Source of the DNA: Prevotella merdae
Lineage (GTDB): Bacteria; Bacteroidota; Bacteroidia; Bacteroidales; Bacteroidaceae
Length of the DNA stretch: 37,940 bases
Assembly (NCBI RefSeq): GCF_900290275.1
Contig: NZ_LT985324.1
Span: forward strand, 958,073 to 996,012
Reading direction: 5' to 3'
Made by a program: the position numbers and the translations under genes. Below are positions 6,829-14,914 of this stretch, piece after piece. Each line of letters starts with the position of its first letter. Position 1 is the first letter of the stretch. The notes under the pieces were generated by a model. It was not told the origin of the DNA. It ran no database searches and saw only the letters and a program-made list of their open reading frames with translations.

Positions 6829-8115
6829 ATGGCAATTATAAAATGTCCGGAGTGTGGTCACGAGATTAGTGACAAGGCTCCATTTTGCCCTTCCTGCGGC
6901 GTGGCCATAGCAGGTAAGGTGGTTGAGTGTCCGAAGTGCGGAAAAGTTTATTTCTCCGAACTGTCTGAATGTCCACAATGTCATTATAAGAGACCGGTGG
7001 CAGACAAAACGCCAATTGTAGAAAATAATAATGCCGTAAATACTCAGGAAACGGAAAAAACTACGGAGGTTGAGAATGTGGAGCCTAAGGAGGCTGAAAA
7101 ACAAGTATCATTGGCAGCTGACAATAAGGAATCTAAGGGCGTTAAGAACAACGAACGTTCGGCAAGCGCTTATAATGAGCAACCCGTTGGCGTCAACAAT
7201 CCTGAAGAGGCGAACGACGAGAACTTGAAGACTCCACGAAATTCTTCGCGCAACAACAAGATTATTATTGGTGCCGTGGTGGCTATAGTGGCCGTGGTTA
7301 TAGGCATAGGCTGCTACTTCTACTATAGTATACAGTCGGACAAGGAGTTGCAGGCTTACAACTATGCCATGGCAAGCAACGATCCGCAGGTTCTACAATC
7401 GTATCTTGATCAGTATTCGGATGCTCCAGAAGCTCATCTTGACAGCATTCAGTCGCATCTCGACTTGATAAAGAAGACGCAGCAGGACTGGACAAACGTG
7501 ATGATAAGCAACTCGAAGAGCGCGCTTGAAGACTATATCGCACAGCATCCAGATTCTCCGTACAAGGCAATAGCAATACATAAAATTGACTCGATAGACT
7601 GGCAGACCGCCCAACAGCAGAACACGGTTGAGGCATTAGAACTTTATATCGAGCAACATTCTGACGGAGAGCATGTTGAGGATGCCAATCAGATGATTAA
7701 CTCGCTGAATTCGAAGACAATACAGCCCGAGGAACGTCTGATGGTAAACAGCATCTACGGCGGATTCTTAAAGAGTTTGGGCGACAAGGACGAGGAAGCC
7801 TTGACAAGTTTCGTTAATCCGTTGTTGACCAATTTCCTTGGAAAAACCAACGCCACAAGAAGCGACGTAGTAACGTTTATGCATAAAATCTACAAGAGCG
7901 ATGTGAAGTCGATGGCTTGGAAATCGCTTGGCGACTACACAATAAACAAAAAGAATGTGGGAGCCAACCAATACGAATACTCGGTGGCTTTCTCGGCAAT
8001 TCAAACCATTGTTGGTCAAGACGACAACGCAACTGAGGTAAGATATAAAATTACATCTACATTGAATAATGAAGGCAGAATATCAGACTTCAACATGATA
8101 AGACTTGCTGAATAA
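6829..8115 (+). CDS. Zinc-ribbon, single-span membrane protein with repeat domain
   Basis: The 428-residue protein starts with two zinc ribbons made of four CxxC pairs (C6/C9, C20/C23, C34/C37, C48/C51). A charged low-complexity linker follows (about 60-140), then one membrane span (about 144-166), then a soluble C-terminal part. That part holds at least three degenerate helical units of the form L-x2-Y-(L/I)-x-Q-x-(S/P)-D, near residues 188, 230 and 268, that resemble TPR-like repeats. The ribbons would be cytoplasmic and the repeats periplasmic. The final 120 residues resemble an NTF2-like or DUF4878-type fold, but I cannot be sure. No function is assigned. A terminator follows. Confidence 0.7.
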   Translation: MAIIKCPECGHEISDKAPFCPSCGVAIAGKVVECPKCGKVYFSELSECPQCHYKRPVADKTPIVENNNAVNTQETEKTTEVENVEPKEAEKQVSLAADNKESKGVKNNERSASAYNEQPVGVNNPEEANDENLKTPRNSSRNNKIIIGAVVAIVAVVIGIGCYFYYSIQSDKELQAYNYAMASNDPQVLQSYLDQYSDAPEAHLDSIQSHLDLIKKTQQDWTNVMISNSKSALEDYIAQHPDSPYKAIAIHKIDSIDWQTAQQQNTVEALELYIEQHSDGEHVEDANQMINSLNSKTIQPEERLMVNSIYGGFLKSLGDKDEEALTSFVNPLLTNFLGKTNATRSDVVTFMHKIYKSDVKSMAWKSLGDYTINKKNVGANQYEYSVAFSAIQTIVGQDDNATEVRYKITSTLNNEGRISDFNMIRLAE

Positions 8116-8129
8116 AACAAAATAATTAT

Positions 8130-8173
8130 AGCTCGTTGGCTGATTAAACATAATCAGCTAACGGGCTATTTTT
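8130..8173 (+). terminator. Intrinsic terminator after the zinc-ribbon gene
   Basis: The 17-base stem AGCTCGTTGGCTGATTA (8130-8146) pairs with TAATCAGCTAACGGGCT (8151-8167), with two G-T pairs, followed by ATTTTT. Confidence 0.9.
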
Positions 8174-8199
8174 AAATAATCGTAATCACCATTATGATA

Positions 8200-8246
8200 A
8201 ATAGGGCATTTTATTATTATAAATCTATGTACTCAATCGCCCTATT
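8200..8246. terminator. Possible terminator for the minus-strand small ORF
   Basis: AATAGGGC (8200-8207) and GCCCTATT (8239-8246) form an 8-base stem with a long 31-base loop. On the minus strand the stem ends ...GCCCTATTTA, with only a short T stretch. It is a weak candidate end for a transcript from 8396. Confidence 0.35.
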
Positions 8247-8293
8247 GTTCATGCTGAACCCGAGGAATAAATCCCCTTATTGTTCATGCTGAA
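8244..8293. repeat. Pair of direct repeats
   Basis: ATTGTTCATGCTGAA occurs twice (8244-8258 and 8279-8293), 35 bases apart, between the small minus-strand ORF and the zinc-ribbon gene. I see no other role for it. Confidence 0.6.
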
Positions 8294-8307
8294 TTCAAGA
8301 AATATTA

Positions 8308-8367
8308 TTATTCGCGCCAAATGTCGCCACACTCTAAACAAACATGCGTTCCGTCAGAATAAGCCAT
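8308..8367 (-). CDS. Possible 19-residue CxxC peptide
   Basis: On the minus strand an ATG at 8367 opens a frame reading MAYSDGTHVCLECGDIWRE, then TAA. The peptide has one CxxC and a nearby His, as in half of a zinc ribbon, and does not look like random AT-rich translation. A TACCTTTG -7 element lies 29 bases upstream of the ATG (8396-8403), and the frame fills an otherwise unexplained gap. I do not recognise a family. Chance remains possible at this length, so comparison with related genomes would decide. Confidence 0.4.
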   Translation of the reverse strand: MAYSDGTHVCLECGDIWRE

Positions 8368-8395
8368 AATATTAGTATTTTAATGATTGATGCGA

Positions 8396-8403
8396 CAAAG
8401 GTA
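8396..8403 (-). promoter_or_regulatory. -7 element for the small minus-strand ORF
   Basis: The minus strand reads TACCTTTG, an exact TAnnTTTG match, divergent from the ABC-F promoter. No clear -33 TTG is present. Confidence 0.45.
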
Positions 8404-8477
8404 ATGGAGATTATTTGTGATTTTATTAGTATCTTTGCAGAAGATAAGCTGCATCTCAGCAAAATATTCAAGCAAGC

Positions 8478-8510
8478 TTGATATTCTGCATTCGATTTGC
8501 ATTATCTTTG
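8478..8510 (+). promoter_or_regulatory. Promoter of the ABC-F gene
   Basis: TTG (8478-8480), 22 bases and TATCTTTG (8503-8510) are followed by the ATG at 8544. A second TATCTTTG at 8430-8437 may be a tandem promoter. The sequence between them contains a near-palindrome AATATTCAAGC/GCTTGATATT. Confidence 0.65.
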
Positions 8511-8543
8511 CATAAAAATCAAAAACGACAATCACAGAACAAT

Positions 8544-10178
8544 ATGATTACAGTTGATGGACTTACCGTCGAGTTTGGCGGAACCACCCTATTCAAGGAC
8601 ATTTCCTTCCAAATAAACGAGAAGGACCGTATAGCACTTATGGGCAAGAATGGAGCTGGCAAGAGCACGTTGCTGAAAATTATAGCAGGCGTGCGCAAGC
8701 CTACACGCGGCTCGGTTTCGGCTCCTAAGGATTGTGTAGTGGCCTATCTGCCCCAGCACCTTATGACCGAAGACGGACGTACCGTGTTCGACGAGACGTG
8801 CCAGGCATTTGCTCATCTGCACGAGATTCAGGCCGAGATAGACCGCATAAACAATGAGCTTACAACACGTACCGACTACGAGAGCGACGAATACATGCAG
8901 CTGATAGAGAAGGTGTCGAGCTTATCAGAGAAATTCTATGCCATAGACATGACACACTTTGAGGAGGACGTGGAGAAGACGTTGCTGGGCTTGGGATTCG
9001 AGCGTAAGGACTTCAATCGCCCTACAAGCGAGTTCTCGGGAGGTTGGCACATGCGAATAGAACTGGCCAAGCTGCTGCTTAAATCGCCCGACGTGCTTCT
9101 GCTCGACGAGCCTACCAACCACCTGGACATCGAGTCGATAGGATGGCTTGAGGACTTTATCATCAACAGCTCAAAGGCTGTGGTAGTAATTAGTCACGAC
9201 CGTAAGTTTGTGGACAACATCACCACACGAACCATCGAGGTGACCATGGGCCGCATTTACGACTACAAGACTACATACAGCCAGTATCTGGAACTGCGCA
9301 AGGAACGACGCGAACAACAGATGAAGAAGTATGAGGAGCAGCAGAAGATGATTGCCGAGACAAAGGACTTTATCGAGCGATTCAAGGGCACCTACTCTAA
9401 GACCTTTCAGGTGCAAAGCCGCGTGAAGATGCTTGAGAAACTGGAGCTGATTGAGGTAGACGAGGAGGACACAAGTCACCTAAGACTTAAATTCCCGCCA
9501 AGTCCGCGAAGCGGAGCCTACCCCGTTCAGTTGAGCGACGTGGCCATGGCTTTCGACGGCAAGCAGATATTCGGCGGCGTGAACCTTACTGTGGAGCGTG
9601 GCGACAAGATTGCCTTTGTTGGCAGAAACGGCGAGGGTAAGTCGACTCTCGTGAAATGCATCATGGGACAGTTGCATAACCAGGGCAAACTGGAGCTGGG
9701 ACATAACGTACAGATAGGATATTTTGCGCAGAACCAGGCTTCGTTACTGGATGGCGAGTTGACCGTTTTCCAGACCATCGACGACGTGGCCAAGGGCGAG
9801 ATTCGCAACAAGATACGCGATCTGCTGGGCGCATTTATGTTTGGTGGCGAGGACTCTACTAAGAAGGTTAAGGTGTTGTCGGGAGGCGAACGCACACGTC
9901 TTGCTATACTAAAGCTGCTGTTGGAACCCGTAAACCTACTGATACTCGACGAGCCTACCAATCACCTCGACCTAAAGACTAAGGACGTGCTGAAGCAGGC
10001 ACTTATGGACTTTGACGGCACCTTGATAGTGGTAAGCCACGACCGCGACTTCCTCGACGGACTTGTAAGCAAGGTGTACGAGTTTGGACATGGCAAGGTG
10101 CGCGAACACTTGTGCGGAATCTACGAGTTCCTGGAATCGAAGAAAATGGAGAGTCTGCAGGAACTAGAAAAAAAGTGA
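8544..10178 (+). CDS. ABC-F family ATPase
   Basis: The 544-residue protein has two ABC domains and no membrane spans, the ABC-F pattern. Walker A motifs are GKNGAGKST and GRNGEGKST, signatures are FSGGWHMR and LSGGERTR, and DEPTNHLD occurs twice. The linker between the domains is a charged coiled coil (ELRKERREQQMKKYEEQQKM), as in EttA/Uup/YbiT-type factors that act on ribosomes. Whether it is a housekeeping factor or gives antibiotic resistance cannot be read from the sequence, and the chromosomal context favours housekeeping. The start at 8544 follows a good promoter; the longer frame from 8478 overlaps that promoter. The stop TGA lies within repeat R1. Confidence 0.9.
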   Translation: MITVDGLTVEFGGTTLFKDISFQINEKDRIALMGKNGAGKSTLLKIIAGVRKPTRGSVSAPKDCVVAYLPQHLMTEDGRTVFDETCQAFAHLHEIQAEIDRINNELTTRTDYESDEYMQLIEKVSSLSEKFYAIDMTHFEEDVEKTLLGLGFERKDFNRPTSEFSGGWHMRIELAKLLLKSPDVLLLDEPTNHLDIESIGWLEDFIINSSKAVVVISHDRKFVDNITTRTIEVTMGRIYDYKTTYSQYLELRKERREQQMKKYEEQQKMIAETKDFIERFKGTYSKTFQVQSRVKMLEKLELIEVDEEDTSHLRLKFPPSPRSGAYPVQLSDVAMAFDGKQIFGGVNLTVERGDKIAFVGRNGEGKSTLVKCIMGQLHNQGKLELGHNVQIGYFAQNQASLLDGELTVFQTIDDVAKGEIRNKIRDLLGAFMFGGEDSTKKVKVLSGGERTRLAILKLLLEPVNLLILDEPTNHLDLKTKDVLKQALMDFDGTLIVVSHDRDFLDGLVSKVYEFGHGKVREHLCGIYEFLESKKMESLQELEKK

Positions 10179-10271
10179 AAAGTGAAGAGGGAAAAGTGAA
10201 AAATCCAATTGCTAAGTGAAAAGTGAAATGTGAAAAGGGAAAAGTGAAAAATCCAATTGCTAAGTGAAATG
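10169..10271 (+). repeat. Dispersed tandem repeat R1 behind the ABC-F gene
   Basis: Two long units (about 41 and 48 bases) of AAGTGAAAAGTGAA(G/A) each end GTGAAAAATCCAATTGCT, and a third begins before the glycerate kinase start. Relative to the upstream gene the orientation is the same as behind hemW. The ABC-F stop codon is the TGA of the first AAGTGA. Confidence 0.85.
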
Positions 10272-10272
10272 T

Positions 10273-10278
10273 AGGAGG
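10273..10278 (+). promoter_or_regulatory. Strong Shine-Dalgarno of the glycerate kinase gene
   Basis: AGGAGG lies 6 bases before the ATG at 10285. Such a full Shine-Dalgarno is uncommon in Bacteroidetes and fixes the start against the GTG at 10264. Confidence 0.75.
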
Positions 10279-10284
10279 TACGAT

Positions 10285-11460
10285 ATGAAAAAGGTTGTTG
10301 TAGCCTTCGACTCCTTCAAGGGCTGCATCTCGGCACACGAGGCCTGTAAGGCTGCCTCAAAAGGAATACGAACGGTATTGCCAGGGGCAAATGTTGTTGA
10401 GATTGCGTTGAGCGATGGTGGCGAAGGATTGGTGAAATGCGTACAGCAGATATTGCCTACGCAGAGCGTGTCAATAGATGTACACGGACCGCTTATGACG
10501 AAGCTTAAGGCTGAATATGCCATGTCTATGGACGGCAAGACTGCCTATATGGAAATGGCTACGGCAAGCGGGCTGATGCTTGTGCCTATAGACCAACGCG
10601 ACCCTACTAAAACCACTACCTATGGCGTGGGTGAAATGGTGGCCGACGCCTTAAAGCGAGGATGCCAAAAGATTGTAATGGGCATTGGCGGAAGTGCCAC
10701 TTGCGATGGCGGGCGCGGAATGGTTGAAGCACTAAGGGATAAGGGTTGTCTTGAGAAAAAGAACCACAAGAATATTTATCATAATGACCACGGAAACCTT
10801 ATGCAAAAAGGTCACGAATGTCTTGTGCAAAAATGCAAGTTGATTGTGGCATGCGACGTAAACAATCCACTATACGGCGATAACGGGGCTGCACACGTAT
10901 TTGCGCCACAAAAGGGAGCCACAAAAGAGCAAGTGTTGTGGCTTGACGAGCAGCTGCGAACCTTTGCCAAAGAAACCGAACAAGCAGGACTTGCCACACC
11001 CGAACTTGCAAACCACCCTGGAGCAGGCGCGGCAGGCGGTTTGGGCTATGCTCTCCTTGCCTATCTTAATGCCGAGCTAAACTCTGGCATAGACATTGTG
11101 CTTGACCTTGCCAACTTTGACGTGGCAATAAAGGATGCCGACCTTGTAATTACTGGCGAGGGCAAATCGGACCAACAAACCATGATGGGCAAGGTTCCGC
11201 ATGGTGTGCTTAAGCGTTGCAAGAAAGCGGGTGTGCCGGTATGGCTGCTGTCGGGCGCCATAGACGACAGAACGGGAGAACTGGCAAAGAACTTTGACCT
11301 TGTGAGGAGCATTAACGAGAACGACAACCGTCCGCTATCTGTACTTATGCAACCAGACGTGGCAAAAAAGAATATAACCGCTTTCTTATCTGCCATATTT
11401 TTTATATATTTGCAGATAATTAGGACAAACCGAAATATTAATAAAACGAACAAGGATTAA
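10285..11460 (+). CDS. glxK: Glycerate kinase
   Basis: The 391-residue protein belongs to the GarK/GlxK glycerate kinase family: VVVAFDSFKGCISAHEA at the start, LSDGGEG, a GxGGSATCDGG motif near residue 140, a GAGAAGGLGYALLA motif and a VITGEGKSDQQT motif. It phosphorylates glycerate with ATP to give a phosphoglycerate feeding glycolysis. The start at 10285 has a strong Shine-Dalgarno. Residues 145-165 (EKKNHKNIYHNDHGNLMQKG) look like a small hydrophilic insertion. The last 25 or so residues run into sequence holding the next promoter element and are probably a dispensable extension. Symbol choice between glxK and garK is by family only. Confidence 0.88.
   Translation: MKKVVVAFDSFKGCISAHEACKAASKGIRTVLPGANVVEIALSDGGEGLVKCVQQILPTQSVSIDVHGPLMTKLKAEYAMSMDGKTAYMEMATASGLMLVPIDQRDPTKTTTYGVGEMVADALKRGCQKIVMGIGGSATCDGGRGMVEALRDKGCLEKKNHKNIYHNDHGNLMQKGHECLVQKCKLIVACDVNNPLYGDNGAAHVFAPQKGATKEQVLWLDEQLRTFAKETEQAGLATPELANHPGAGAAGGLGYALLAYLNAELNSGIDIVLDLANFDVAIKDADLVITGEGKSDQQTMMGKVPHGVLKRCKKAGVPVWLLSGAIDDRTGELAKNFDLVRSINENDNRPLSVLMQPDVAKKNITAFLSAIFFIYLQIIRTNRNINKTNKD
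11405..11412 (+). promoter_or_regulatory. -7 element inside the glycerate kinase end
   Basis: TATATTTG lies inside the last codons of glycerate kinase and could drive the peroxiredoxin gene with a leader of about 170 bases. The leader (11461-11589) contains a 26-codon open frame from ATG 11485, which I do not consider supported. Confidence 0.35.
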
Positions 11461-11589
11461 TAGAACGAACAGTCGTACATCATCATGGCTGTAATGATAA
11501 CGTTTGGCATGTTGCTTAGAATACGTGTATCTGTAAAGAGTGTGGAATTTAAATTAGCTATATAATAAACCATATAAAAAAAGAAAACT

Positions 11590-12054
11590 ATGGAAATTGG
11601 AGAAAGAATACCAGAGATACTTGGCATAGACCAGGACGGACGCGAGATTAAGGCAAGCGACTATCGCGGTCGCAAGATTGTGCTTTACAGTTATCCTAAG
11701 GCCAACACCAGCGGATGCACAGCCGAGGCTTGCTCGCTACAAGCACATAAGGACGAGCTGGCTGCAGCAGGATACGATATTATTGGCGTGAGCAAGGACA
11801 AGCAGGCTCTGCAGAAGAAGTTTGCCGAAGCCAAAGGGCTGGAGTTTCCGCTTATTGCCGACACCGAGACTACTCTGTTGCAGGCGCTTGGATGTTGGGG
11901 CGAGAAGGTGACTTGTGGCAGAAAGACCGTTGGCATTCTGCGCACAACATATCTGGTAAACGAGGAAGGCATAATAGAAAGAATTTTTACTCCGAAGGAA
12001 ATAAAGACAAAGATTCATGCGGAGCAAATACTGAATGCCATTAAAGCAGAATAA
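11590..12054 (+). CDS. bcp: Thiol peroxidase, BCP/PrxQ type
   Basis: The 154-residue peroxiredoxin has the peroxidatic motif as TSGCTAEAC, with the reactive Cys43 and the resolving Cys48 five residues later, typical of atypical two-Cys PrxQ/BCP enzymes. It reduces hydrogen peroxide and organic peroxides in the cytoplasm using thioredoxin. Family landmarks such as DYRGRKIVLYSYPKANT and IIGVSKD are in place. The transporter gene starts 21 bases downstream with no terminator between, suggesting co-transcription. Confidence 0.93.
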   Translation: MEIGERIPEILGIDQDGREIKASDYRGRKIVLYSYPKANTSGCTAEACSLQAHKDELAAAGYDIIGVSKDKQALQKKFAEAKGLEFPLIADTETTLLQALGCWGEKVTCGRKTVGILRTTYLVNEEGIIERIFTPKEIKTKIHAEQILNAIKAE

Positions 12055-12075
12055 TAAACCACATTACTAATAATT

Positions 12076-13911
12076 ATGACAATTACTCTCATTATTCTCG
12101 CCCTTTCGGCTGTGTTCTTCGCCATGGGCAAAGTTCGCTCCGACCTCGTTGCGCTATGCGCCCTTGTCGCCCTACTGCTCACCGGAATACTCACGCCGCA
12201 AGAAGCCCTGTCGGGATTTTCCAACTCGGTGGTGATAATGATGGTGGGATTGTTTGTAGTGGGAGGCGCTATTGTACAGACCGGACTTGCCAAGAAAGCA
12301 TCAGGCAAGCTGATGACCCTTGCAGGCGACAGCGAACTGGGCTTGTTCCTATTGCTGATGGTTGTTACAGCCGTTATTGGAGCCTTTGTTAGCAATACGG
12401 GTACGGTGGCTCTTATGATGCCTATCGTGGTAAGCTTGGCGCAGAAGGCAAAGATGCGCGCAAGTCGCTTGCTTATGCCCCTTGCCTTTGCAAGCAGCAT
12501 GGGCGGCATGCTTACGCTTATTGGTACGCCGCCCAACCTTGTAATACAGGAAGCTCTTACCGATTATGGCTTCGAACCATTGAAGTTCTTCAGTTTTCTG
12601 CCCGTTGGTATTGTGTGCATTATAGTTGGTATCGTGGTGCTGTTGCCCCTTAGCAAGCGATTGCTTAACGGCAGCAAGCAAGCAGCCGACGGCGAGCAAG
12701 GCAAAAAACGTGGCAAGTCGCTCGACGACCTGATGGAGGAGTATAATCTCAAAGGCAATCTGTCGGTATTTACCGTAGGCAAGCAGTCGATTGCCTACGA
12801 GAAGACACTTGCCGAACTGGACATTCATCATCGCTACGGACTTACCGTACTTGAGGTTAGACGCATAAAGCAGCCACGTTCGCCACTAATGAAAGAGGTG
12901 GAACAACGACTTGCCGGACCAGACACCAAGCTTGTAGAGAACGATATAGTATACGTAAGTGGCGACCCAGAACAAGCAACAAAGTTTGCTGCCGACATGA
13001 AGCTGGACAAGACCAGCGAGCAATTGGCATTCTACGACATAGGTATTGCCGAGGTGGTGTTAATGCACAACTCAAGATTGTGCGGCAAGACTCTAAAGGA
13101 AACCGGATTGCGACGCCTTTATAACGTTAACGCGCTTGGCGTGCGCCGTGGCGACAACTATATAACAGAAGGAATTGCCGACATGAAATTCCGTCAGGGC
13201 GACATAATTCTGATACAAGGCAAATGGAAGAACATCTCGCGAATAGCCGATGTTGCCGACGGTATTGTGGTTATGGGGCAGCCGTTAGACGAGGCGTCGC
13301 GCGTTACACTCGACTATAAAGCTCCGCTTGCAGCAGCCATAATGTTGCTAATGATATTGACTATGGTGTTCGACTTCATCCCCGTAGCTCCCGTTACGGC
13401 CGTTATGATAGCCGGATTGCTTATGGTAATAACGGGTTGTATACGCTCGGTAGAGGCAGCCTACAAGACAATAAACTGGGAGAGCATTGTGCTTATCGCG
13501 GCCATGTTGCCTATGTCGGTAGCTCTGGAGAAGACAGGAGCCTCGGCAATGGTGGCAAGTTTGCTGGCCGACAATCTGGGGCAGGCAAGTCCGTATGCCT
13601 TGCTTGCGGGCATCTATTTCACCACGTCTCTCCTTACGATGTTCATCAGCAATACAGCCACAGCTGTACTTATGTCGCCCATAGCCCTGACCTCGGCTGC
13701 GGCAATAGGCGTAAGCCCCTACCCTATGCTCTTTGCCGTTACGCTTGGAGCAAGCATGTGCTTTGCATCGCCATTCTCTACTCCTCCCAACGCGCTCGTG
13801 ATGCAGGCAGGCGGCTACTCGTTTATGGACTACATCAAGGTGGGATTGCCGTTGCAGATAATTATGGGATTGGTAATGATAGGTGTGCTGCCTCTTATTT
13901 TCCCATTCTAA
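12076..13911 (+). CDS. SLC13-family anion permease with two TrkA-C domains
   Basis: The 611-residue inner-membrane protein has two blocks of membrane segments (about 1-195 and 415-611). Each has the SLC13 hairpin signature: SNTGTVALMMP and LIGTPPNL in the first half, SNTATAVLMSP and FSTPPN in the second. Between them lie two TrkA-C (RCK-C) ligand-binding domains (about 228-310 and 318-400). Proteins of this layout move di- or tricarboxylates, sulfate or similar anions with sodium or protons, and the substrate cannot be read here. It probably shares an operon with bcp. The metA promoter follows. Confidence 0.85.
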   Translation: MTITLIILALSAVFFAMGKVRSDLVALCALVALLLTGILTPQEALSGFSNSVVIMMVGLFVVGGAIVQTGLAKKASGKLMTLAGDSELGLFLLLMVVTAVIGAFVSNTGTVALMMPIVVSLAQKAKMRASRLLMPLAFASSMGGMLTLIGTPPNLVIQEALTDYGFEPLKFFSFLPVGIVCIIVGIVVLLPLSKRLLNGSKQAADGEQGKKRGKSLDDLMEEYNLKGNLSVFTVGKQSIAYEKTLAELDIHHRYGLTVLEVRRIKQPRSPLMKEVEQRLAGPDTKLVENDIVYVSGDPEQATKFAADMKLDKTSEQLAFYDIGIAEVVLMHNSRLCGKTLKETGLRRLYNVNALGVRRGDNYITEGIADMKFRQGDIILIQGKWKNISRIADVADGIVVMGQPLDEASRVTLDYKAPLAAAIMLLMILTMVFDFIPVAPVTAVMIAGLLMVITGCIRSVEAAYKTINWESIVLIAAMLPMSVALEKTGASAMVASLLADNLGQASPYALLAGIYFTTSLLTMFISNTATAVLMSPIALTSAAAIGVSPYPMLFAVTLGASMCFASPFSTPPNALVMQAGGYSFMDYIKVGLPLQIIMGLVMIGVLPLIFPF

Positions 13912-13937
13912 ATATGCGCTATGCAAATATAAATGCG

Positions 13938-13945
13938 TAACTTTG
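13938..13945 (+). promoter_or_regulatory. -7 element for metA
   Basis: TAACTTTG lies 33 bases before the metA ATG. No clear -33 TTG is present. Confidence 0.5.
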
Positions 13946-13978
13946 CATGGAATAAAAAAATAACAAGTTAATTAACAT

Positions 13979-14896
13979 ATGCCATTAAGATTACCAGATA
14001 AACTCCCCGCAATAGAACTCCTTAAAAAGGAAAACATATTTGTGATGGACGACTCGCGCGCTACGAGCCAGGACATTCGTCCGCTACGTATCGTGATACT
14101 TAACCTTATGCCTCTGAAGATAACAACAGAGACCGACCTTGTGCGCCTGTTGTCCAACACGCCGCTTCAGATGGAGATCTACTTTATGAAGCTTAAGAGT
14201 CATACATCCAAGAACACTCCGATAGAGCACATGATGATGTTCTACAAGGACTTTGATGTGCTGGAGAAGGAGAAGTTTGATGGTATGATTATAACTGGAG
14301 CGCCTATCGAGCATCTGGAGTTTGAGGATGTGGAGTATTGGAACGAAATATCCAAGATATTCGCATGGGCCAACACACACGTTACGAGCACCATGTACAT
14401 TTGCTGGGCTGCACAGGCTGGATTGTACTATCATTATGGCGTGCCAAAATATCAGTTGCCTAAGAAGATGTTCGGCATCTTCCAGCAACACACGCTACAA
14501 CCACAGATTCCTCTGTTCCGCGGATTCGACGACGTGTTCTATATGCCTCATAGCCGACATACAGAGGTTAGACGCGAGGATATTGAGAAACATAACGAAC
14601 TTGAGATTGTGGCAGAATCGCCCGAGAGTGGTGTAAGCATAGTTATGGCCCGAGGCGGACGCCAGATATTTGTTACCGGACATATGGAGTACTCGCCTTA
14701 CACTCTTGACAGCGAATATCGTAGAGACCTTGGCAAGCGCGACGACGTGGACATGCCAAAGAACTACTATAGAGACAACGACCCGCAAAAGGCTCCAAAC
14801 GTTACGTGGAGAGCGCATGCCAATCTGTTGTTCAGCAACTGGATAAACTATTACATTTATCAGGAGACTCCGTATAACATTGAGGAGATTGGATAA
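13979..14896 (+). CDS. metA: Homoserine O-acyltransferase (MetA fold, probably acetyl-specific)
   Basis: The 305-residue protein aligns along its whole length with MetA. The nucleophile is Cys142 (ICWAAQAG) and the dyad partners are His235 and Glu237 ([10 protein letters not shown]). It acylates homoserine in the first committed step of methionine synthesis. The residue that sets acyl-CoA choice in this family is 111: Gly in E. coli (succinyl-CoA), Glu in acetyl-CoA users such as Bacillus cereus. Here it is Glu ([10 protein letters not shown]), so acetyl-CoA and O-acetylhomoserine are predicted despite the usual annotation as succinyltransferase. The U32 gene follows after 18 bases, so the two are probably one operon. 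Confidence 0.93.
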   Translation: MPLRLPDKLPAIELLKKENIFVMDDSRATSQDIRPLRIVILNLMPLKITTETDLVRLLSNTPLQMEIYFMKLKSHTSKNTPIEHMMMFYKDFDVLEKEKFDGMIITGAPIEHLEFEDVEYWNEISKIFAWANTHVTSTMYICWAAQAGLYYHYGVPKYQLPKKMFGIFQQHTLQPQIPLFRGFDDVFYMPHSRHTEVRREDIEKHNELEIVAESPESGVSIVMARGGRQIFVTGHMEYSPYTLDSEYRRDLGKRDDVDMPKNYYRDNDPQKAPNVTWRAHANLLFSNWINYYIYQETPYNIEEIG

Positions 14897-14914
14897 AAAC
14901 AAGTTTCATACATT

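Noticed and set aside
11485..11565. 26-residue leader peptide before bcp
   Set aside because: No composition or motif support; likely chance in an AT-rich leader.
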